DNA of 62,016 nucleotides from Halalkalibacter nanhaiisediminis (GCF_007830185.1 NZ_VLKZ01000012.1:1-62016), one strand, 5' to 3'; counted from the stretch's first letter, positions 44,545-56,510 are shown. Numbers and translations: made by a program. The notes: generated by a model from the sequence alone, not told the origin.

Positions 44545-45045
44545 ATGCGTCGTATTGACCCTAATACATTGGAACTTGAAGAAAAAGTAGTAACAGTCAA
44601 TCGTGTAGCGAAAGTAGTTAAAGGTGGACGTCGTTTCCGCTTTGCTGCATTGGTTGTTGTAGGCGATAAAAATGGTCATGTAGGATTCGGTATGGGTAAA
44701 GCTCAAGAAGTACCAGAAGCGATCCGCAAGGCTATCGAAGATGCAAAGAAAAACCTCATTGAAGTACCAGTTGTTGGTACGACAATCCCACATGAGATTG
44801 TCGGTCATTTTGGAGCGGGACGCGTCTTTCTCAAAAATGCTTCTGAAGGTACAGGGATTATTGCTGGTGGACCAGTACGTGCGGTGCTTGAATTAGCTGG
44901 TGTCGGCGATATTTTATCTAAGTCATTGGGTTCAAATAATCCAATTAACATGGTTCGTGCAACAATGCAAGGACTTAAAGGCTTAAAACGTGCTGAAGAG
45001 GTTGCGAAACTTCGTGGCAAATCCGTAGAAGAGCTTTTAGGATAA
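44545..45045 (+). CDS. rpsE: 30S ribosomal protein S5
   Basis: 166 residues. [20 protein letters not shown], the loop linked to decoding fidelity and spectinomycin, is unaltered in form; [17 protein letters not shown] at the C-terminus. GGAGGG upstream. Confidence 0.97.
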   Translation: MRRIDPNTLELEEKVVTVNRVAKVVKGGRRFRFAALVVVGDKNGHVGFGMGKAQEVPEAIRKAIEDAKKNLIEVPVVGTTIPHEIVGHFGAGRVFLKNASEGTGIIAGGPVRAVLELAGVGDILSKSLGSNNPINMVRATMQGLKGLKRAEEVAKLRGKSVEELLG

Positions 45046-45058
45046 GGAGGGAAAGTAA

Positions 45059-45247
45059 ATGGCTAAGAAATTAGAAATTACCCTCACTCGTAGTCTTATC
45101 GGACGCCCTGAGAACCAACGCGTTACTGTGAAGACACTTGGATTGCGTAAAATGCACCAAACTGTTGTTCAAGAAGATAACGTTGCGATTCGCGGTATGG
45201 TAAATAAGGTATCACACCTTTTAACAGTTAAAGAAATCGAAGCATAA
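45059..45247 (+). CDS. rpmD: 50S ribosomal protein L30
   Basis: 62 residues. [34 protein letters not shown]. Short single-domain form as in Bacteria. AAGGAGGG upstream. Confidence 0.96.
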   Translation: MAKKLEITLTRSLIGRPENQRVTVKTLGLRKMHQTVVQEDNVAIRGMVNKVSHLLTVKEIEA

Positions 45248-45278
45248 TTGAACATTCTATACATGAGGAGGTGTCGAT

Positions 45279-45719
45279 ATGAAACTTCATGAGTTGAAAC
45301 CTGCAGAAGGATCACGTAAAGTTCGTAAACGTGTAGGTCGCGGTATCGGTTCTGGTAATGGTAAAACTTCTGGGAAGGGACACAAAGGTCAAAACGCTCG
45401 TTCTGGCGGAGGTGTTCGTCCTGGTTTTGAGGGTGGTCAAAACCCGTTATACCGTCGTTTACCAAAACGTGGCTTTACTAATCCAACTCGTAAGGAGTTC
45501 ACAGTAGTTAACCTTGAAACGCTTAATCGCTTTGATGCGAATACTGAGGTTACACCAGAACTTCTTATTGAAACAGGTACAGTGAAGAACGTTAAGCACG
45601 GTATCAAGATTCTTGGTAACGGTAAGGTTGAAAAGAGCTTAACTGTAAAAGCACACAAGTTCTCTGCATCTGCAGTTGAAGCGATCGAAGCTGCTGGCGG
45701 AAAAACTGAGGTGATTTAA
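45279..45719 (+). CDS. rplO: 50S ribosomal protein L15
   Basis: 146 residues. [20 protein letters not shown], the glycine-rich [20 protein letters not shown] stretch. Stop TAA shares a base with the secY ATG (TAATG). Confidence 0.97.
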   Translation: MKLHELKPAEGSRKVRKRVGRGIGSGNGKTSGKGHKGQNARSGGGVRPGFEGGQNPLYRRLPKRGFTNPTRKEFTVVNLETLNRFDANTEVTPELLIETGTVKNVKHGIKILGNGKVEKSLTVKAHKFSASAVEAIEAAGGKTEVI

Positions 45720-47011
45720 TGTTCCGGACGATCTCCAACATTATTCGAGTGGGTGACTTACGCCGCAAGGTTATATTCACCCTTCTCATGCTCATTGTCT
45801 TTCGTATCGGAAGTTTCATCCCTGTTCCAGGTTCGAACAGTGATGTGCTGAATTTCTATGATCAGGCGAATGCATTTGGGTTTTTAAACACGTTTGGTGG
45901 TGGAGCTTTAGGGAACTTCTCGATTTTTGCAATGGGTATAATGCCTTATATCACTGCATCAATCGTGGTACAGTTGTTACAAATGGATGTTGTACCTAAG
46001 TTTGCTGAGTGGGCAAAACAAGGGGAAGCTGGACGACGTAAATTAGCTCAGTTTACCCGTTACGGAACTATAGTCTTAGGCTTCTTTCAAGCTTTGGCGA
46101 TGTCGATTGGTTTTAACTCGATGTTTCCTGGGTTAATTCCAGAACCGAGTATTCCAACGTATCTTTACATCGCTGTTGTATTAACAGCTGGTACAGCTTT
46201 TCTTATGTGGCTTGGTGAACAAATTACAGCCCAAGGTGTTGGAAACGGAATTTCCCTTATAATCTTTGCAGGTATTGCTGCAGGGATTCCAAATGGAATT
46301 AACCAAATATATGCAATGCAACTTGAAGGTGCTGGTGAACAATTGTTTCTAAGCATTGTTTCCATTCTTTTATTAGCTCTTGCTGTATTAGCCATCATTG
46401 TTGGTGTTATCTTTATTCAACAGGCCTTACGTAAGGTGCCAGTTCAATACGCAAAGCGTTTAGTAGGTCGTAGTCCAGTCGGAGGACAGTCAACGCATTT
46501 ACCTTTAAAGGTTAATGCCGCGGGTGTTATTCCTGTCATCTTTGCTCTTTCTCTTTTCATTTTCCCACCAACAGTGGCTGGGTTCTTTGGAACAGATAAT
46601 GAGATTGGGAGTTGGATTATAAGAGTATTTGACTACACACACCCTGTTGGGATGGTAGTATATGCCCTTTTAATCATTGGCTTTACGTATTTCTATACGT
46701 TTATTCAAGTCAATCCGGAGCAAATGGCTGAGAACCTCAAAAAACAAGGTGGTTACATTCCAGGCATTCGTCCCGGTAAAACAACACAAGTATACTTAAC
46801 AAGGATCTTATATCGGTTAACGTTTGTTGGTGCGCTATTCTTAACTACGGTTTCTCTTATTCCGGTTTTCTTCACAAGGTTGATGGATTTACCACCAGCT
46901 GTTCAAATTGGTGGTACTGGATTATTGATTGTCGTTGGTGTAGCATTAGACACGATGAAACAAATTGAAAGTCAACTAATTAAACGTTCTTATAAAGGCT
47001 TTATTAAGTAA
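45719..47011 (+). CDS. secY: Preprotein translocase subunit SecY
   Basis: 430 residues, about ten membrane helices. LRRKVIFTLLMLIVFRIGSFIP-type TM1, plug region FGGGALGNFSIFAMGI, cytoplasmic loops GQSTHLPLKVN and NPEQMAENLKKQGGYIPG. Forms the channel with SecE. Translation coupled to rplO. Confidence 0.97.
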   Translation: MFRTISNIIRVGDLRRKVIFTLLMLIVFRIGSFIPVPGSNSDVLNFYDQANAFGFLNTFGGGALGNFSIFAMGIMPYITASIVVQLLQMDVVPKFAEWAKQGEAGRRKLAQFTRYGTIVLGFFQALAMSIGFNSMFPGLIPEPSIPTYLYIAVVLTAGTAFLMWLGEQITAQGVGNGISLIIFAGIAAGIPNGINQIYAMQLEGAGEQLFLSIVSILLLALAVLAIIVGVIFIQQALRKVPVQYAKRLVGRSPVGGQSTHLPLKVNAAGVIPVIFALSLFIFPPTVAGFFGTDNEIGSWIIRVFDYTHPVGMVVYALLIIGFTYFYTFIQVNPEQMAENLKKQGGYIPGIRPGKTTQVYLTRILYRLTFVGALFLTTVSLIPVFFTRLMDLPPAVQIGGTGLLIVVGVALDTMKQIESQLIKRSYKGFIK

Positions 47012-47031
47012 CAAGGGGAGCAGGGAAGGTA

Positions 47032-48486
<1,455 letters not shown>

Positions 48487-48504
48487 ATGTAGGTGATGGG
48501 GATC

Positions 48505-48813
48505 ATGATAGATTCAGATCCGAGTCCTGAGCTCGGTCAAGTTGTGCAAATCGTAAAAGGTCGCGATCGTGGTCAAGTTAGTGTTATTATTGAACTGATT
48601 GATGACCGATTTGTTGGAATCGCAGATGGCGATACACGTAAAGTTGACCGTTTGAAGAAAAAGAACATCAATCACATTAAGCTCGTTGATTACATTGCTG
48701 ATGAAGTTCGCAATAGCTTTATAGAAACAGGACGTGTTACTAATGGAAAGTTGCGCTATGCCATTACGAACTTTCTTGAAAAACACACTGATTTGCTGAA
48801 GGAAGGAGAGTAA
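48505..48813 (+). CDS. KOW-domain RNA-binding protein
   Basis: 102 residues. KOW motif [20 protein letters not shown], then KRKN-type [12 protein letters not shown]-terminal helix. Resembles the small KOW protein found between map and infA in Bacilli (L14e/L27e-like). Probably binds rRNA or ribosomes; function not established. ATG 48505 follows AGGTG by 9 nt; earlier in-frame starts (48493) lack a site. Confidence 0.85.
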   Translation: MIDSDPSPELGQVVQIVKGRDRGQVSVIIELIDDRFVGIADGDTRKVDRLKKKNINHIKLVDYIADEVRNSFIETGRVTNGKLRYAITNFLEKHTDLLKEGE

Positions 48814-48817
48814 ATTC

Positions 48818-49036
48818 ATGGCGAAAGAGGATGTTATTGAGGTAGAGGGAACGGTTATCGAACCTCTTCCAAATGCAATGTTTCGTGTTGAACTAGAAAA
48901 TGGTCATAAAATTCTTGCCCACGTATCAGGAAAAATTCGTATGCATTTTATTCGTATTTTACCTGGTGATAAGGTGACGGTGGAGTTATCGCCTTATGAT
49001 TTAACACGTGGACGGATCACATATCGATACAAATAA
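48818..49036 (+). CDS. infA: Translation initiation factor IF-1
   Basis: 72 residues, OB fold. [46 protein letters not shown] upstream. Complete. Confidence 0.97.
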   Translation: MAKEDVIEVEGTVIEPLPNAMFRVELENGHKILAHVSGKIRMHFIRILPGDKVTVELSPYDLTRGRITYRYK

Positions 49037-49137
49037 AACGTTGCGAGAGCGACTAGCAAGATAATCAACTGATTGTTTTGCTTTGATCTGATTGGACTTC
49101 TATGCTAATCAGTGCACTCCGTACCATAAGGAGGTAA

Positions 49138-49257
<120 letters not shown>

Positions 49258-49279
49258 TATATAAGGAGGTGCTCTGCAC

Positions 49280-49645
49280 ATGGCTCGTGTCGCAGGTGTC
49301 GATATTCCACGTGACAAACGCGTAGTAATTTCACTTACGTATGTCTATGGAATCGGTAAAGCAAAGTCGTCTGAAGTTCTAGCTAAAGCAGGTGTGTCTG
49401 AGGATACACGCGTTCGTGATTTGACTGAAGAAGAATTAGGACGTATTCGTGAAGCAATCGAAGAGTTCAAAGTTGAAGGTGACCTTCGTCGTGAAGTTTC
49501 ACTTAACATCAAGCGTCTAATTGAAATTGGTTCATATCGTGGCATTCGCCACCGTCGTAGTTTACCTGTTCGTGGACAGAACTCTAAGAACAATGCTCGT
49601 ACGCGTAAAGGTCCTCGTCGTACAGTAGCAAATAAGAAGAAGTAG
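49280..49645 (+). CDS. rpsM: 30S ribosomal protein S13
   Basis: 121 residues. [20 protein letters not shown] and C-terminal [17 protein letters not shown] tail that reaches the P-site tRNA. AAGGAGGTG upstream. Confidence 0.97.
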   Translation: MARVAGVDIPRDKRVVISLTYVYGIGKAKSSEVLAKAGVSEDTRVRDLTEEELGRIREAIEEFKVEGDLRREVSLNIKRLIEIGSYRGIRHRRSLPVRGQNSKNNARTRKGPRRTVANKKK

Positions 49646-49665
49646 TAAAGGAGGTCGCATAAAAG

Positions 49666-50058
49666 ATGGCTAAGAAAACGAATACTCGTCCAAAGCGTCG
49701 CCAACGTAAAAATGTTGAATCTGGTGTTGCACACATTCGTTCAACATTTAATAACACGATCGTGACTATCACTGATACACACGGTAATGCTATTTCTTGG
49801 GCAAGTGCTGGCGCATTAGGATTCAAAGGTTCTCGTAAATCTACTCCATTCGCGGCTCAAATGGCTGCTGAAACTGCTGGTAAAACGGCAATGGAGCATG
49901 GTATGAAGAGCATTGAAGTTTCAGTTAAAGGGCCGGGTGCAGGTCGTGAAGCTGCAATTCGCTCCCTGCAAGCTATTGGTCTTGAAGTTAACATGATTAA
50001 AGATGTTACTCCAGTACCTCACAATGGCTGCCGCCCACCAAAACGTCGTAGAGTGTAA
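49666..50058 (+). CDS. rpsK: 30S ribosomal protein S11
   Basis: 130 residues. [45 protein letters not shown] end. Platform protein. AAAGGAGG upstream. Confidence 0.97.
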   Translation: MAKKTNTRPKRRQRKNVESGVAHIRSTFNNTIVTITDTHGNAISWASAGALGFKGSRKSTPFAAQMAAETAGKTAMEHGMKSIEVSVKGPGAGREAAIRSLQAIGLEVNMIKDVTPVPHNGCRPPKRRRV

Positions 50059-50145
50059 TGGAATCAATCATTGTATAGATTTCCCTAAACTGTCAATAAT
50101 GGATTGTGAGTTATCAGTTCTGTTGGCAAAATGGTGAAAAGCTTA

Positions 50146-50179
50146 GGAATTGCCTACTGGTTATCCGGTTAGGCAATCC
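50146..50179 (+). other. Intercistronic hairpin rpsK-rpoA
   Basis: ATTGCCTA-CTGG / CCGG-T-TAGGCAAT form a 12-bp stem with one bulge and loop TTAT, flanked by GGA/CC. Not followed by T. In Bacilli rpsD is not here, so S4 is an unlikely partner; role unknown. Confidence 0.5.
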
Positions 50180-50223
50180 TTGCAGTCTACCGGAGTTCGA
50201 CGTTTTGAAGGAGGGTTTGTTTA

Positions 50224-51168
50224 ATGATTGAAATCGAAAAGCCAAATATTGAAGCGGTTGAAATAAGTGAAGACGCAAAGTATGGTAAATTTGTTGTTGA
50301 ACCACTAGAGCGTGGGTATGGAACAACTTTAGGAAACTCCTTACGTCGTATTCTTCTCTCTTCTTTACCAGGTGCTGCTGTGACTTCTGTTCAGATTGAT
50401 TCAGTCTTACATGAGTTCTCTACAATCGAAGGTGTTGTAGAAGATGTAACGACAATTATTTTGAACTTGAAGAAACTTGCGCTTAAGATTTATTCTGATG
50501 AAGAGAAGACTCTTGAAATTGATATCCAAGGTGAAGGAATTGTAACAGCTAATGATTTAACTCACGATAGTGACGTTGAAGTGCTGAATCCTGATCTTCA
50601 CATTGCCACTCTAGCTAAAGGTGCGCATTTACGCATGCGTCTTATAGCAAAACGTGGTCGTGGATATGTTTTAGCAGAGGGTAATAAGAATGACGACCAA
50701 CCGATTGGCGTTCTTCCTATTGATTCTATTTATACGCCTGTTTCACGTGTGAACTACCAAGTTGAGAATACGCGCGTCGGTCAAGTGACTAACTATGACA
50801 AACTAACCCTTGATGTCTGGACTGACGGAAGCATTCGCCCTGAAGAGGCTGTTTCTTTAGGTGCTAAAATCCTGACAGAGCATTTGAATATTTTTGTCGG
50901 ATTAACTGATCAAGCACAGAATGCTGAAATCATGGTTGAAAAAGAAGAAGATCAGAAAGAAAAGGTTCTTGAGATGACGATCGAAGAACTTGATCTATCT
51001 GTACGTTCTTATAATTGTTTGAAGCGTGCTGGGATTAACACGGTCCAAGAGTTAACGCAGAAATCAGAAGAAGACATGATGAAGGTTCGTAATCTTGGTC
51101 GCAAATCATTAGAAGAAGTTCAAGAGAAGCTTGGTGAGCTAGGTCTAGGTCTTCGTAAAGAAGAATAG
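50224..51168 (+). CDS. rpoA: RNA polymerase alpha subunit
   Basis: 314 residues. N-terminal assembly domain ([20 protein letters not shown]) and C-terminal DNA/activator-binding domain ([34 protein letters not shown]). GAAGGAGGG upstream. Confidence 0.98.
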   Translation: MIEIEKPNIEAVEISEDAKYGKFVVEPLERGYGTTLGNSLRRILLSSLPGAAVTSVQIDSVLHEFSTIEGVVEDVTTIILNLKKLALKIYSDEEKTLEIDIQGEGIVTANDLTHDSDVEVLNPDLHIATLAKGAHLRMRLIAKRGRGYVLAEGNKNDDQPIGVLPIDSIYTPVSRVNYQVENTRVGQVTNYDKLTLDVWTDGSIRPEEAVSLGAKILTEHLNIFVGLTDQAQNAEIMVEKEEDQKEKVLEMTIEELDLSVRSYNCLKRAGINTVQELTQKSEEDMMKVRNLGRKSLEEVQEKLGELGLGLRKEE

Positions 51169-51277
51169 GTTAAAACTTTTATAAGTATCTTTTGGCTTTG
51201 GTTATGATAATAAGTAATATTTCGCATAATAAGTCTCTGCTTATTTAGTGGAGCTGGTACAAAGGAGGGAAACGAAC

Positions 51278-51640
51278 ATGGCATACGCAAAATTAGGTCG
51301 TGATAGCGCTGGTCGTAAAGCTCTATTCCGTGATTTAGCTACAGATCTTATCATTAACGAGCGTATCGAAACTACTGAAGCGAAAGCGAAGGAGCTTCGT
51401 TCAATCGTTGAGAAAATGATCACACTTGGAAAGCGTGGTGACTTACATGCTCGTCGTCAAGCTGCTGCTTTCATTCGCAGAGAAGTAGCGAACGAAGAGT
51501 CTGGTCAAGATGCAATCCAAAAGCTTTTCTCTGACATTGCAACTCGTTATGAAGAGCGTCAAGGTGGTTATACACGTATTCTTAAAGTTGGTCCTCGTCG
51601 TGGAGACGGTGCACCAATGGTTATTATTGAGCTTGTATAA
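51278..51640 (+). CDS. rplQ: 50S ribosomal protein L17
   Basis: 120 residues. [42 protein letters not shown] 51278 follows AAAGGAGGG; the frame is open 10 codons further 5'. Last gene of the alpha block. Confidence 0.97.
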   Translation: MAYAKLGRDSAGRKALFRDLATDLIINERIETTEAKAKELRSIVEKMITLGKRGDLHARRQAAAFIRREVANEESGQDAIQKLFSDIATRYEERQGGYTRILKVGPRRGDGAPMVIIELV

Positions 51641-51674
51641 TCAATTTGATACATGAGTGAATAGATGAGGCGAC

Positions 51675-51726
51675 AAAGGGCAAATCAGATCTGAGCACGT
51701 ATGCTCTGACTCTGGGCCCTTTTTTG
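51675..51726 (+). terminator. Terminator after rplQ
   Basis: AAGGGC/GGCCCTT outer stem with an inner TCTGAGCA/TGCTCTGA stem and TTTTTT. Ends the ribosomal protein superoperon. Confidence 0.85.
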
Positions 51727-51782
51727 TTTGCCTTTTATTCTGTTAATGAAGAATGCATTTGTTGATTGAAAAGTAATAATAG

Positions 51783-51831
51783 CGTAAGCAACCTTCACGT
51801 ACTGGTCACAGCAAGGGGCTTGCGTTTTTTT
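51783..51831 (+). terminator. Second terminator-like hairpin, 19 nt before ecfA1
   Basis: CGTAAGC (51783-51789) / GCTTGCG (51818-51824) with inner CCTT/AAGG, then TTTTTTT. It lies immediately before the ecfA1 ribosome binding site, so it is either a backup terminator or an attenuator of the ECF genes. Confidence 0.7.
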
Positions 51832-51849
51832 ACAATGAGGAGAGGTAAC

Positions 51850-52686
51850 ATGTCAGCACTCATTACTCTAGAAAATGTATCGTATCAATATGAAGGAGCA
51901 GAAGACCTTGCTTTAAACCAAATTCATTTGAAGATTGATGCAAATGAGTGGGTGACGGTTGTAGGCAGAAATGGTTCAGGTAAGTCGACATTTGGACGAT
52001 TGCTGAATGGATTGCTCCTTCCAACGAGTGGTGTAGTCCGTGTTCAAGGTTTATCGACTACGGATGAAAATACGGTCTGGAACATTCGTAGCAATGTAGG
52101 AATGGTATTTCAGAACCCTGATCATCAATTTGTAGCAACGACAGTTCGTGATGACCTTGCTTTTGGTTTAGAGAATTTAGGGATTGAAAGGACGAAAATG
52201 CATGAACGAATTGAAACGTATGCTGCGTTAATTGGGATTACACCGTTTCTAGATATGGAACCACATCGACTCTCTGGTGGGCAGAAGCAGCGAGTTGCCA
52301 TAGCGGGAATTATGGCAATGGAACCAGCCATTATTGTTTTTGATGAAGCGACCTCTATGCTCGACCCTATTGGACGCAAAGAGGTTTTAGAAACAATGAA
52401 AATGCTCCATCGTCGCGGTTCAACGATTATATCCATTACACATGATATGGATGAAGCTGTACTTGGTAATCGAATGTTAATCTTTGAACGTGGATCGTTG
52501 ATTGCTGAAGGGGCACCAATGGAGGTTTTTTCAAAACAAGAGCTGCTAACTCAAGTCGGATTGTCGCTGCCGTTCTCATTAGAAATGCAGAGGGAACTTG
52601 AGAAACGAGGTATATCCTTACAGAAGCTATGCTTAACGGAAGAGGAGCTGATTTCTGAATTATGGACATTTCATTCAACCAAGTAG
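51850..52686 (+). CDS. ecfA1: Energy-coupling factor transporter ATPase EcfA1
   Basis: 278 residues, ABC ATPase. Walker A GRNGSGKST, Q-loop FQNPDHQF, signature LSGGQKQR, Walker B IIVFDEATSMLDP, H-loop ITHDMDE. Pairs with EcfA2 to energise vitamin or metal uptake through interchangeable S-components, none of which is in this window. ATG 51850 follows GAGGAGAGG; the C-terminus overlaps ecfA2 by 25 nt. Confidence 0.96.
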   Translation: MSALITLENVSYQYEGAEDLALNQIHLKIDANEWVTVVGRNGSGKSTFGRLLNGLLLPTSGVVRVQGLSTTDENTVWNIRSNVGMVFQNPDHQFVATTVRDDLAFGLENLGIERTKMHERIETYAALIGITPFLDMEPHRLSGGQKQRVAIAGIMAMEPAIIVFDEATSMLDPIGRKEVLETMKMLHRRGSTIISITHDMDEAVLGNRMLIFERGSLIAEGAPMEVFSKQELLTQVGLSLPFSLEMQRELEKRGISLQKLCLTEEELISELWTFHSTK

Positions 52687-53528
52687 AGCATCGTTATATG
52701 TCAGGTACTCCTTTTGAAAAAGTTGCTCTCAAGGATTTTAGTGTGACGATTCCGTCAGGCTCATTTACTGCCGTTATCGGTCATACCGGTTCGGGAAAAT
52801 CAACCTTTATTCAGCATATTAACGGCTTGCTTAAACCAACGAGTGGTACGGTGAAAGTAGGACCTTATACGATTGCTGCTGGAGAAAAAAAGATCGACTT
52901 GAAAGCGTTACGTAAGGAAGTCGGCCTCGTTTTTCAATACCCTGAACATCAACTTTTTGAAGAAACGGTCGAAAAAGATATTAGCTTCGGGCCAATTAAT
53001 TTTGGTGTGCCAAAAGCAAAAGCGATGAGAAGAGCAAAAGAGCTTCTTCCTCACGTTGGCTTACCAGAACATGTGTTGACCACCTCTCCTTTTCAATTAA
53101 GCGGTGGTCAAATGAGACGTGTTGCAATCGCAGGTGTACTAGCCGTTAATCCCTCAATACTTGTCTTAGATGAACCAGCAGCCAGTCTTGATCCTGAAGG
53201 GCGTAAGCAAATGATGGATTTATTTGTTCGTTATCATAAAGAGAATCAGACGACGACGGTGCTCGTTACTCATCATATGGAAGATGCTGCACGATATGCC
53301 GATCATATTATCGTTCTTCATAATGGACAAGTTGAAATGACGGGTGGACGAGAGTTAATCTTTGAACGGGCATCTAGGTTGCGAGAAATCGGACTTGATC
53401 TCCCAGATTCAGTTCGTTTCCTTGAACAAATTAAAGAAAAATGGAGTCTGACTGACGTCCCGATGCATTTTGATCTTGAAGGTACAGCAGATTATTTAGC
53501 AGGTTTTATGAAGGGTAAGGAGGAATAG
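52662..53528 (+). CDS. ecfA2: Energy-coupling factor transporter ATPase EcfA2
   Basis: 288 residues. Walker [50 protein letters not shown]. Overlap with ecfA1 and 2-nt gap to ecfT show a coupled operon giving fixed stoichiometry. Confidence 0.96.
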   Translation: MDISFNQVEHRYMSGTPFEKVALKDFSVTIPSGSFTAVIGHTGSGKSTFIQHINGLLKPTSGTVKVGPYTIAAGEKKIDLKALRKEVGLVFQYPEHQLFEETVEKDISFGPINFGVPKAKAMRRAKELLPHVGLPEHVLTTSPFQLSGGQMRRVAIAGVLAVNPSILVLDEPAASLDPEGRKQMMDLFVRYHKENQTTTVLVTHHMEDAARYADHIIVLHNGQVEMTGGRELIFERASRLREIGLDLPDSVRFLEQIKEKWSLTDVPMHFDLEGTADYLAGFMKGKEE

Positions 53529-53530
53529 CT

Positions 53531-54331
53531 TTGTTTCAGAATGTGATTATAGGCCAGTATGTTGCGGTGCCTTCAGTGTTGCATAGACTGGATCCACGTT
53601 CAAAGTTGGCAAGTGTCTCTCTTCTTGTCCTCATTATTTTTCTGGCAAATAACTGGTATGCTAACGCTCTTATCGTCGGTTTCACAATTGGAATGGTTCT
53701 TTTGTCTAAAGTGCCTATTTCTTTTGTATATAAAGGGTTAAAGCCGATTTTGTTACTTGTATTGATCACAGTGTTTCTTCATTTGTTTATGACACGTGAG
53801 GGTAATATCTTGTTTACACTTGGTCCTTTTTCGATATATGACGAAGGGCTCAACCAAGGTGCTTTTATTGCGATTCGTCTATTGACATTAGTGATGCTGA
53901 CCTCATTGATTACACTGACAACTAGTCCAATTGATTTAACTGATGGCCTGGAGAGTCTGCTTAGCCCACTTAAAAAAATCCGTTTACCTGCACATGAACT
54001 TGCTCTTATGATGTCAATTGCGCTACGTTTTATTCCAACGTTTCTGCAAGAGGCTGAAAAGATTACAAAAGCGCAAATGGCGCGTGGGGTGGATTTTACG
54101 ACAGGACCATTGACAGAGCGGGTAAAGGCGTTGCTTCCTTTGCTTGTGCCTTTATTCATTAGCGCGTTTAAAAGAGCTGAGGATCTTGCGCTGGCGATGG
54201 AGGCGAGAGGATATCGAGGAGGAGAAGGGCGAACGAAATATCGGTTGCTTGTGTGGACATGGCGAGATTGGGTTGCAGTAGCACTGGCTTGTGCATTTGG
54301 ATTGCTTATTATCACGCTGCGCTTTTTGTGA
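53531..54331 (+). CDS. ecfT: Energy-coupling factor transporter transmembrane protein EcfT
   Basis: 266 residues, four to six membrane helices. Coupling motifs AQMARGVDF and [16 protein letters not shown] touch the ATPases. TTG start after AAGGAGG. Shared (group II) ECF module, since no S subunit is adjacent. Confidence 0.95.
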   Translation: MFQNVIIGQYVAVPSVLHRLDPRSKLASVSLLVLIIFLANNWYANALIVGFTIGMVLLSKVPISFVYKGLKPILLLVLITVFLHLFMTREGNILFTLGPFSIYDEGLNQGAFIAIRLLTLVMLTSLITLTTSPIDLTDGLESLLSPLKKIRLPAHELALMMSIALRFIPTFLQEAEKITKAQMARGVDFTTGPLTERVKALLPLLVPLFISAFKRAEDLALAMEARGYRGGEGRTKYRLLVWTWRDWVAVALACAFGLLIITLRFL

Positions 54332-54332
54332 G

Positions 54333-54372
54333 GTCTAGCTTTACAGCGGCTGCAAGGCCCTTCTGCTTTTCT
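54333..54372 (+). repeat. Truncated repeat copy 1 (GTCTAGCT type)
   Basis: Starts TCTAGCTTTACAGCG and ends GCTGCAAGGCCCTTCTGCTT. Resembles a family of dispersed repeats I recall from Bacillaceae intergenic regions (TCTAGCT-CAGCGCCTAGCC-CTCGAG type). Its end matches the end of copy 2 (GGCTG..CAAGGC.CTTC.GCTTTTC). Confidence 0.5.
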
Positions 54373-54376
54373 ATTT

Positions 54377-54491
54377 TAGCTGCAGCGCCTAGCCACTCGA
54401 GATACTTCAGGCTGAGTGATTGTCGAAAACAGGCATCCATTCTCAGTCTTCCAGTCCTTTTCGTGGCTGACCAAGGCTCTTCCGCTTTTCT
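54377..54491 (+). repeat. Repeat copy 2 (CAGCGCCTAGCC-CTCGAG type)
   Basis: Begins TAGCTGCAGCGCCTAGCC then ACTCGAG, and ends CAAGGCTCTTCCGCTTTTC. This is a fuller but diverged copy. It fills the ecfT-truA gap and contains no gene; the truA ribosome binding site AAAGGAG lies just after it. Confidence 0.6.
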
Positions 54492-54511
54492 TTAAAAGGA
54501 GATGATTTCTG

Positions 54512-55273
54512 GTGAATCGAGTCGTTTTACGGGTCGCATATGAAGGTACAGCTTTTTCTGGTTATCAAGTGCAGCCGGGAAAAAGAACTGTACAGAGCGA
54601 GATTGAACAAGCTTTTATGAAGATTCATAAAGGAGAGGCGATTCGTGTTCATTCATCGGGTCGAACAGATACGGGTGTTCATGCAAGAGGACAAATTTTG
54701 CATTTTGACACATCTCTTACAATACCAACCGAGCGTTGGCCTAAGGCATTAAACAGTATGCTACCTGATGATATACGTGTCATGGAAGCCGGTTATGTCT
54801 CAAAGGATTTTCACTCCCGGTATGATGCACAGAAGAAGCATTATCGTTACCGAGTATTAGCAGCGCGTGAGGAAGATGTTTTTCGTCGCAATATTACGTA
54901 TCATGTGCCTTATGCTATTGATCTAACAAGAATGCAGGAAGCTGCAGAGCATTTAATTGGTAGGTATGATTTCTCATCTTTTTGTGCAGCAAACACAGAT
55001 GTTCAAGATAAGGTCCGTACATTGTATGAGATCACAATTGAGCGAGAGCAAGATGAAATCATCTTTAATCTAATTGGAAATGGCTTCTTATATAATATGG
55101 TTCGGATTATCGTTGGAACATTGCTTGAGGTCGGGGCTGGGAAAAGAGAACCTGTTGAACTAATCAATATTCGTGATGCTAAAAATAGAACATATGCGGG
55201 GAAAACGGCCCCTGGGCATGGCTTATTTCTTTGGCAGGTGTACTATGAAACATCACTTTTTCATCACGATTAA
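54512..55273 (+). CDS. truA: tRNA pseudouridine(38-40) synthase TruA
   Basis: 253 residues. Catalytic Asp53 in GRTDTGVHA; FSGYQVQPGKRTVQSEIEQA near the start; NGFLYNMVRIIVGTLLEVG. Modifies the anticodon arm. GTG start with AAAGGAG upstream. Confidence 0.96.
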   Translation: MNRVVLRVAYEGTAFSGYQVQPGKRTVQSEIEQAFMKIHKGEAIRVHSSGRTDTGVHARGQILHFDTSLTIPTERWPKALNSMLPDDIRVMEAGYVSKDFHSRYDAQKKHYRYRVLAAREEDVFRRNITYHVPYAIDLTRMQEAAEHLIGRYDFSSFCAANTDVQDKVRTLYEITIEREQDEIIFNLIGNGFLYNMVRIIVGTLLEVGAGKREPVELINIRDAKNRTYAGKTAPGHGLFLWQVYYETSLFHHD

Positions 55274-55324
55274 CCTTTAGTTATAAAGAGTTTAAATGAC
55301 AACGAACCCTAGTGTAACAAATTG

Positions 55325-55353
55325 TTGACATGGCCTTTTTATTATTATATGAT
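55325..55353 (+). promoter_or_regulatory. Promoter of rplM-rpsI
   Basis: TTGACA (55325-55330) and TATGAT (55348-55353), spacing 17. Confidence 0.8.
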
Positions 55354-55361
55354 GGTAGATG

Positions 55362-55403
55362 GTAATTCCAAAAACCCACTAGCCCCGGGTTCCGGAATGT
55401 TAC
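55362..55403 (+). promoter_or_regulatory. Probable L13 leader
   Basis: GTAATTCC / GGAATGTTAC with a 2-nt bulge encloses AACCC (55373-55377) / GGGTT (55387-55391). Position just after the promoter and before rplM fits the Bacillota L13 leader, thought to be an autoregulatory site. Assigned from position and shape, not alignment. Confidence 0.6.
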
Positions 55404-55468
55404 ATTAGACTATGGTTTAGATTTGATTTTATAAAACACGAAAGATCGTTCTTTTAGGAGGGAAATTC

Positions 55469-55906
55469 ATGCGTACAACATATATGGCAAAGCCAAACGA
55501 AGTTGAGCGTAAGTGGTATGTAGTAGACGCTGAAGGTCAAACGCTTGGTCGTTTAGCTTCAGAAGTTGCTTCTATTCTACGTGGGAAGAACAAACCTACA
55601 TTTACACCACACGTTGATACTGGTGATTTCGTAATCATCATCAATGCAGAGAAGATTCATTTAACAGGTAACAAATTACAAGACAAGATTTACTACCGTC
55701 ACACAAATCACCCAGGTGGTTTGAAAAAGACAACAGCAGGCGACATGCGTGCTAACAAGCCTGAGCGTATGCTTGAGCTTGCAATTAAAGGAATGCTTCC
55801 AAAGAACACTCTTGGTCGCGCGCAAGGTATGAAATTGCATGTATATGCAGGTAGCGAACACAAACATCAAGCTCAAAAACCAGAAGTTTACGAACTTCGC
55901 GGTTAA
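55469..55906 (+). CDS. rplM: 50S ribosomal protein L13
   Basis: 145 residues. [48 protein letters not shown] upstream. Cotranscribed with rpsI. Confidence 0.97.
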   Translation: MRTTYMAKPNEVERKWYVVDAEGQTLGRLASEVASILRGKNKPTFTPHVDTGDFVIIINAEKIHLTGNKLQDKIYYRHTNHPGGLKKTTAGDMRANKPERMLELAIKGMLPKNTLGRAQGMKLHVYAGSEHKHQAQKPEVYELRG

Positions 55907-55925
55907 TCGATAGGAGGGTATTAAT

Positions 55926-56318
55926 TTGGCACAAGTACAATATTACGGTACAGGTCGCCGCAAGCACTCTGTTGCTCGTGTACGCCTATTGCCAGGTGAC
56001 GGCCGTATCGTTATTAATGGTCGTGAAATGGACGAATATTTTAACCTTGAAACATTAAAGCTTATCGTTAAGCAACCACTTGTAGAAACAGGCGTTGAAG
56101 GTCAATATGACCTTAAAGTTACTGTTGAAGGTGGAGGATATACTGGTCAAGCGGGTGCGATCCGTCATGGTGTAGCACGTGCACTTCTTCAAGTAGATCC
56201 TGAGAATCGCCCAGCACTTAAGACTGCTGGCTTCTTGACTCGTGATGCTCGTATGAAAGAACGTAAGAAATACGGTCTTAAAGCAGCTCGTCGTGCACCT
56301 CAGTTCTCAAAGCGTTAA
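55926..56318 (+). CDS. rpsI: 30S ribosomal protein S9
   Basis: 130 residues. [21 protein letters not shown]-terminal RRAPQFSKR tail that contacts P-site tRNA. TTG start after TAGGAGGG. Confidence 0.97.
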   Translation: MAQVQYYGTGRRKHSVARVRLLPGDGRIVINGREMDEYFNLETLKLIVKQPLVETGVEGQYDLKVTVEGGGYTGQAGAIRHGVARALLQVDPENRPALKTAGFLTRDARMKERKKYGLKAARRAPQFSKR

Positions 56319-56333
56319 TTCGATTACGTTTGG

Positions 56334-56370
56334 AAGGCTCTCAATCTTTATGGTTGGGGGTCTTTTTTTT
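56334..56370 (+). terminator. Terminator after rpsI
   Basis: AAGGCTCTCAATC / GGTTGGGGGTCTT, 13 positions with several G-U pairs, then eight T. Confidence 0.85.
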
Positions 56371-56510
56371 GTATTTCTACATACTATTATCCAGAGTGAT
56401 GGAGCATTACTCATAAGCTATTGGGCAATATCGACAACTTTTCCACTGCATGCTCCTTTTTCTCGCTCCTCATACTAAAAGAAACTTAAGTGAGAGGAGT
56501 GGTGAATTTG

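Noticed and set aside
54253-54495. 80-codon frame over the ecfT end and repeat region
   Set aside because: Out of frame with ecfT and composed mostly of repeat sequence.
56293-56478. 61-codon hydrophobic frame after rpsI
   Set aside because: It runs through the rpsI terminator and lacks a ribosome binding site.
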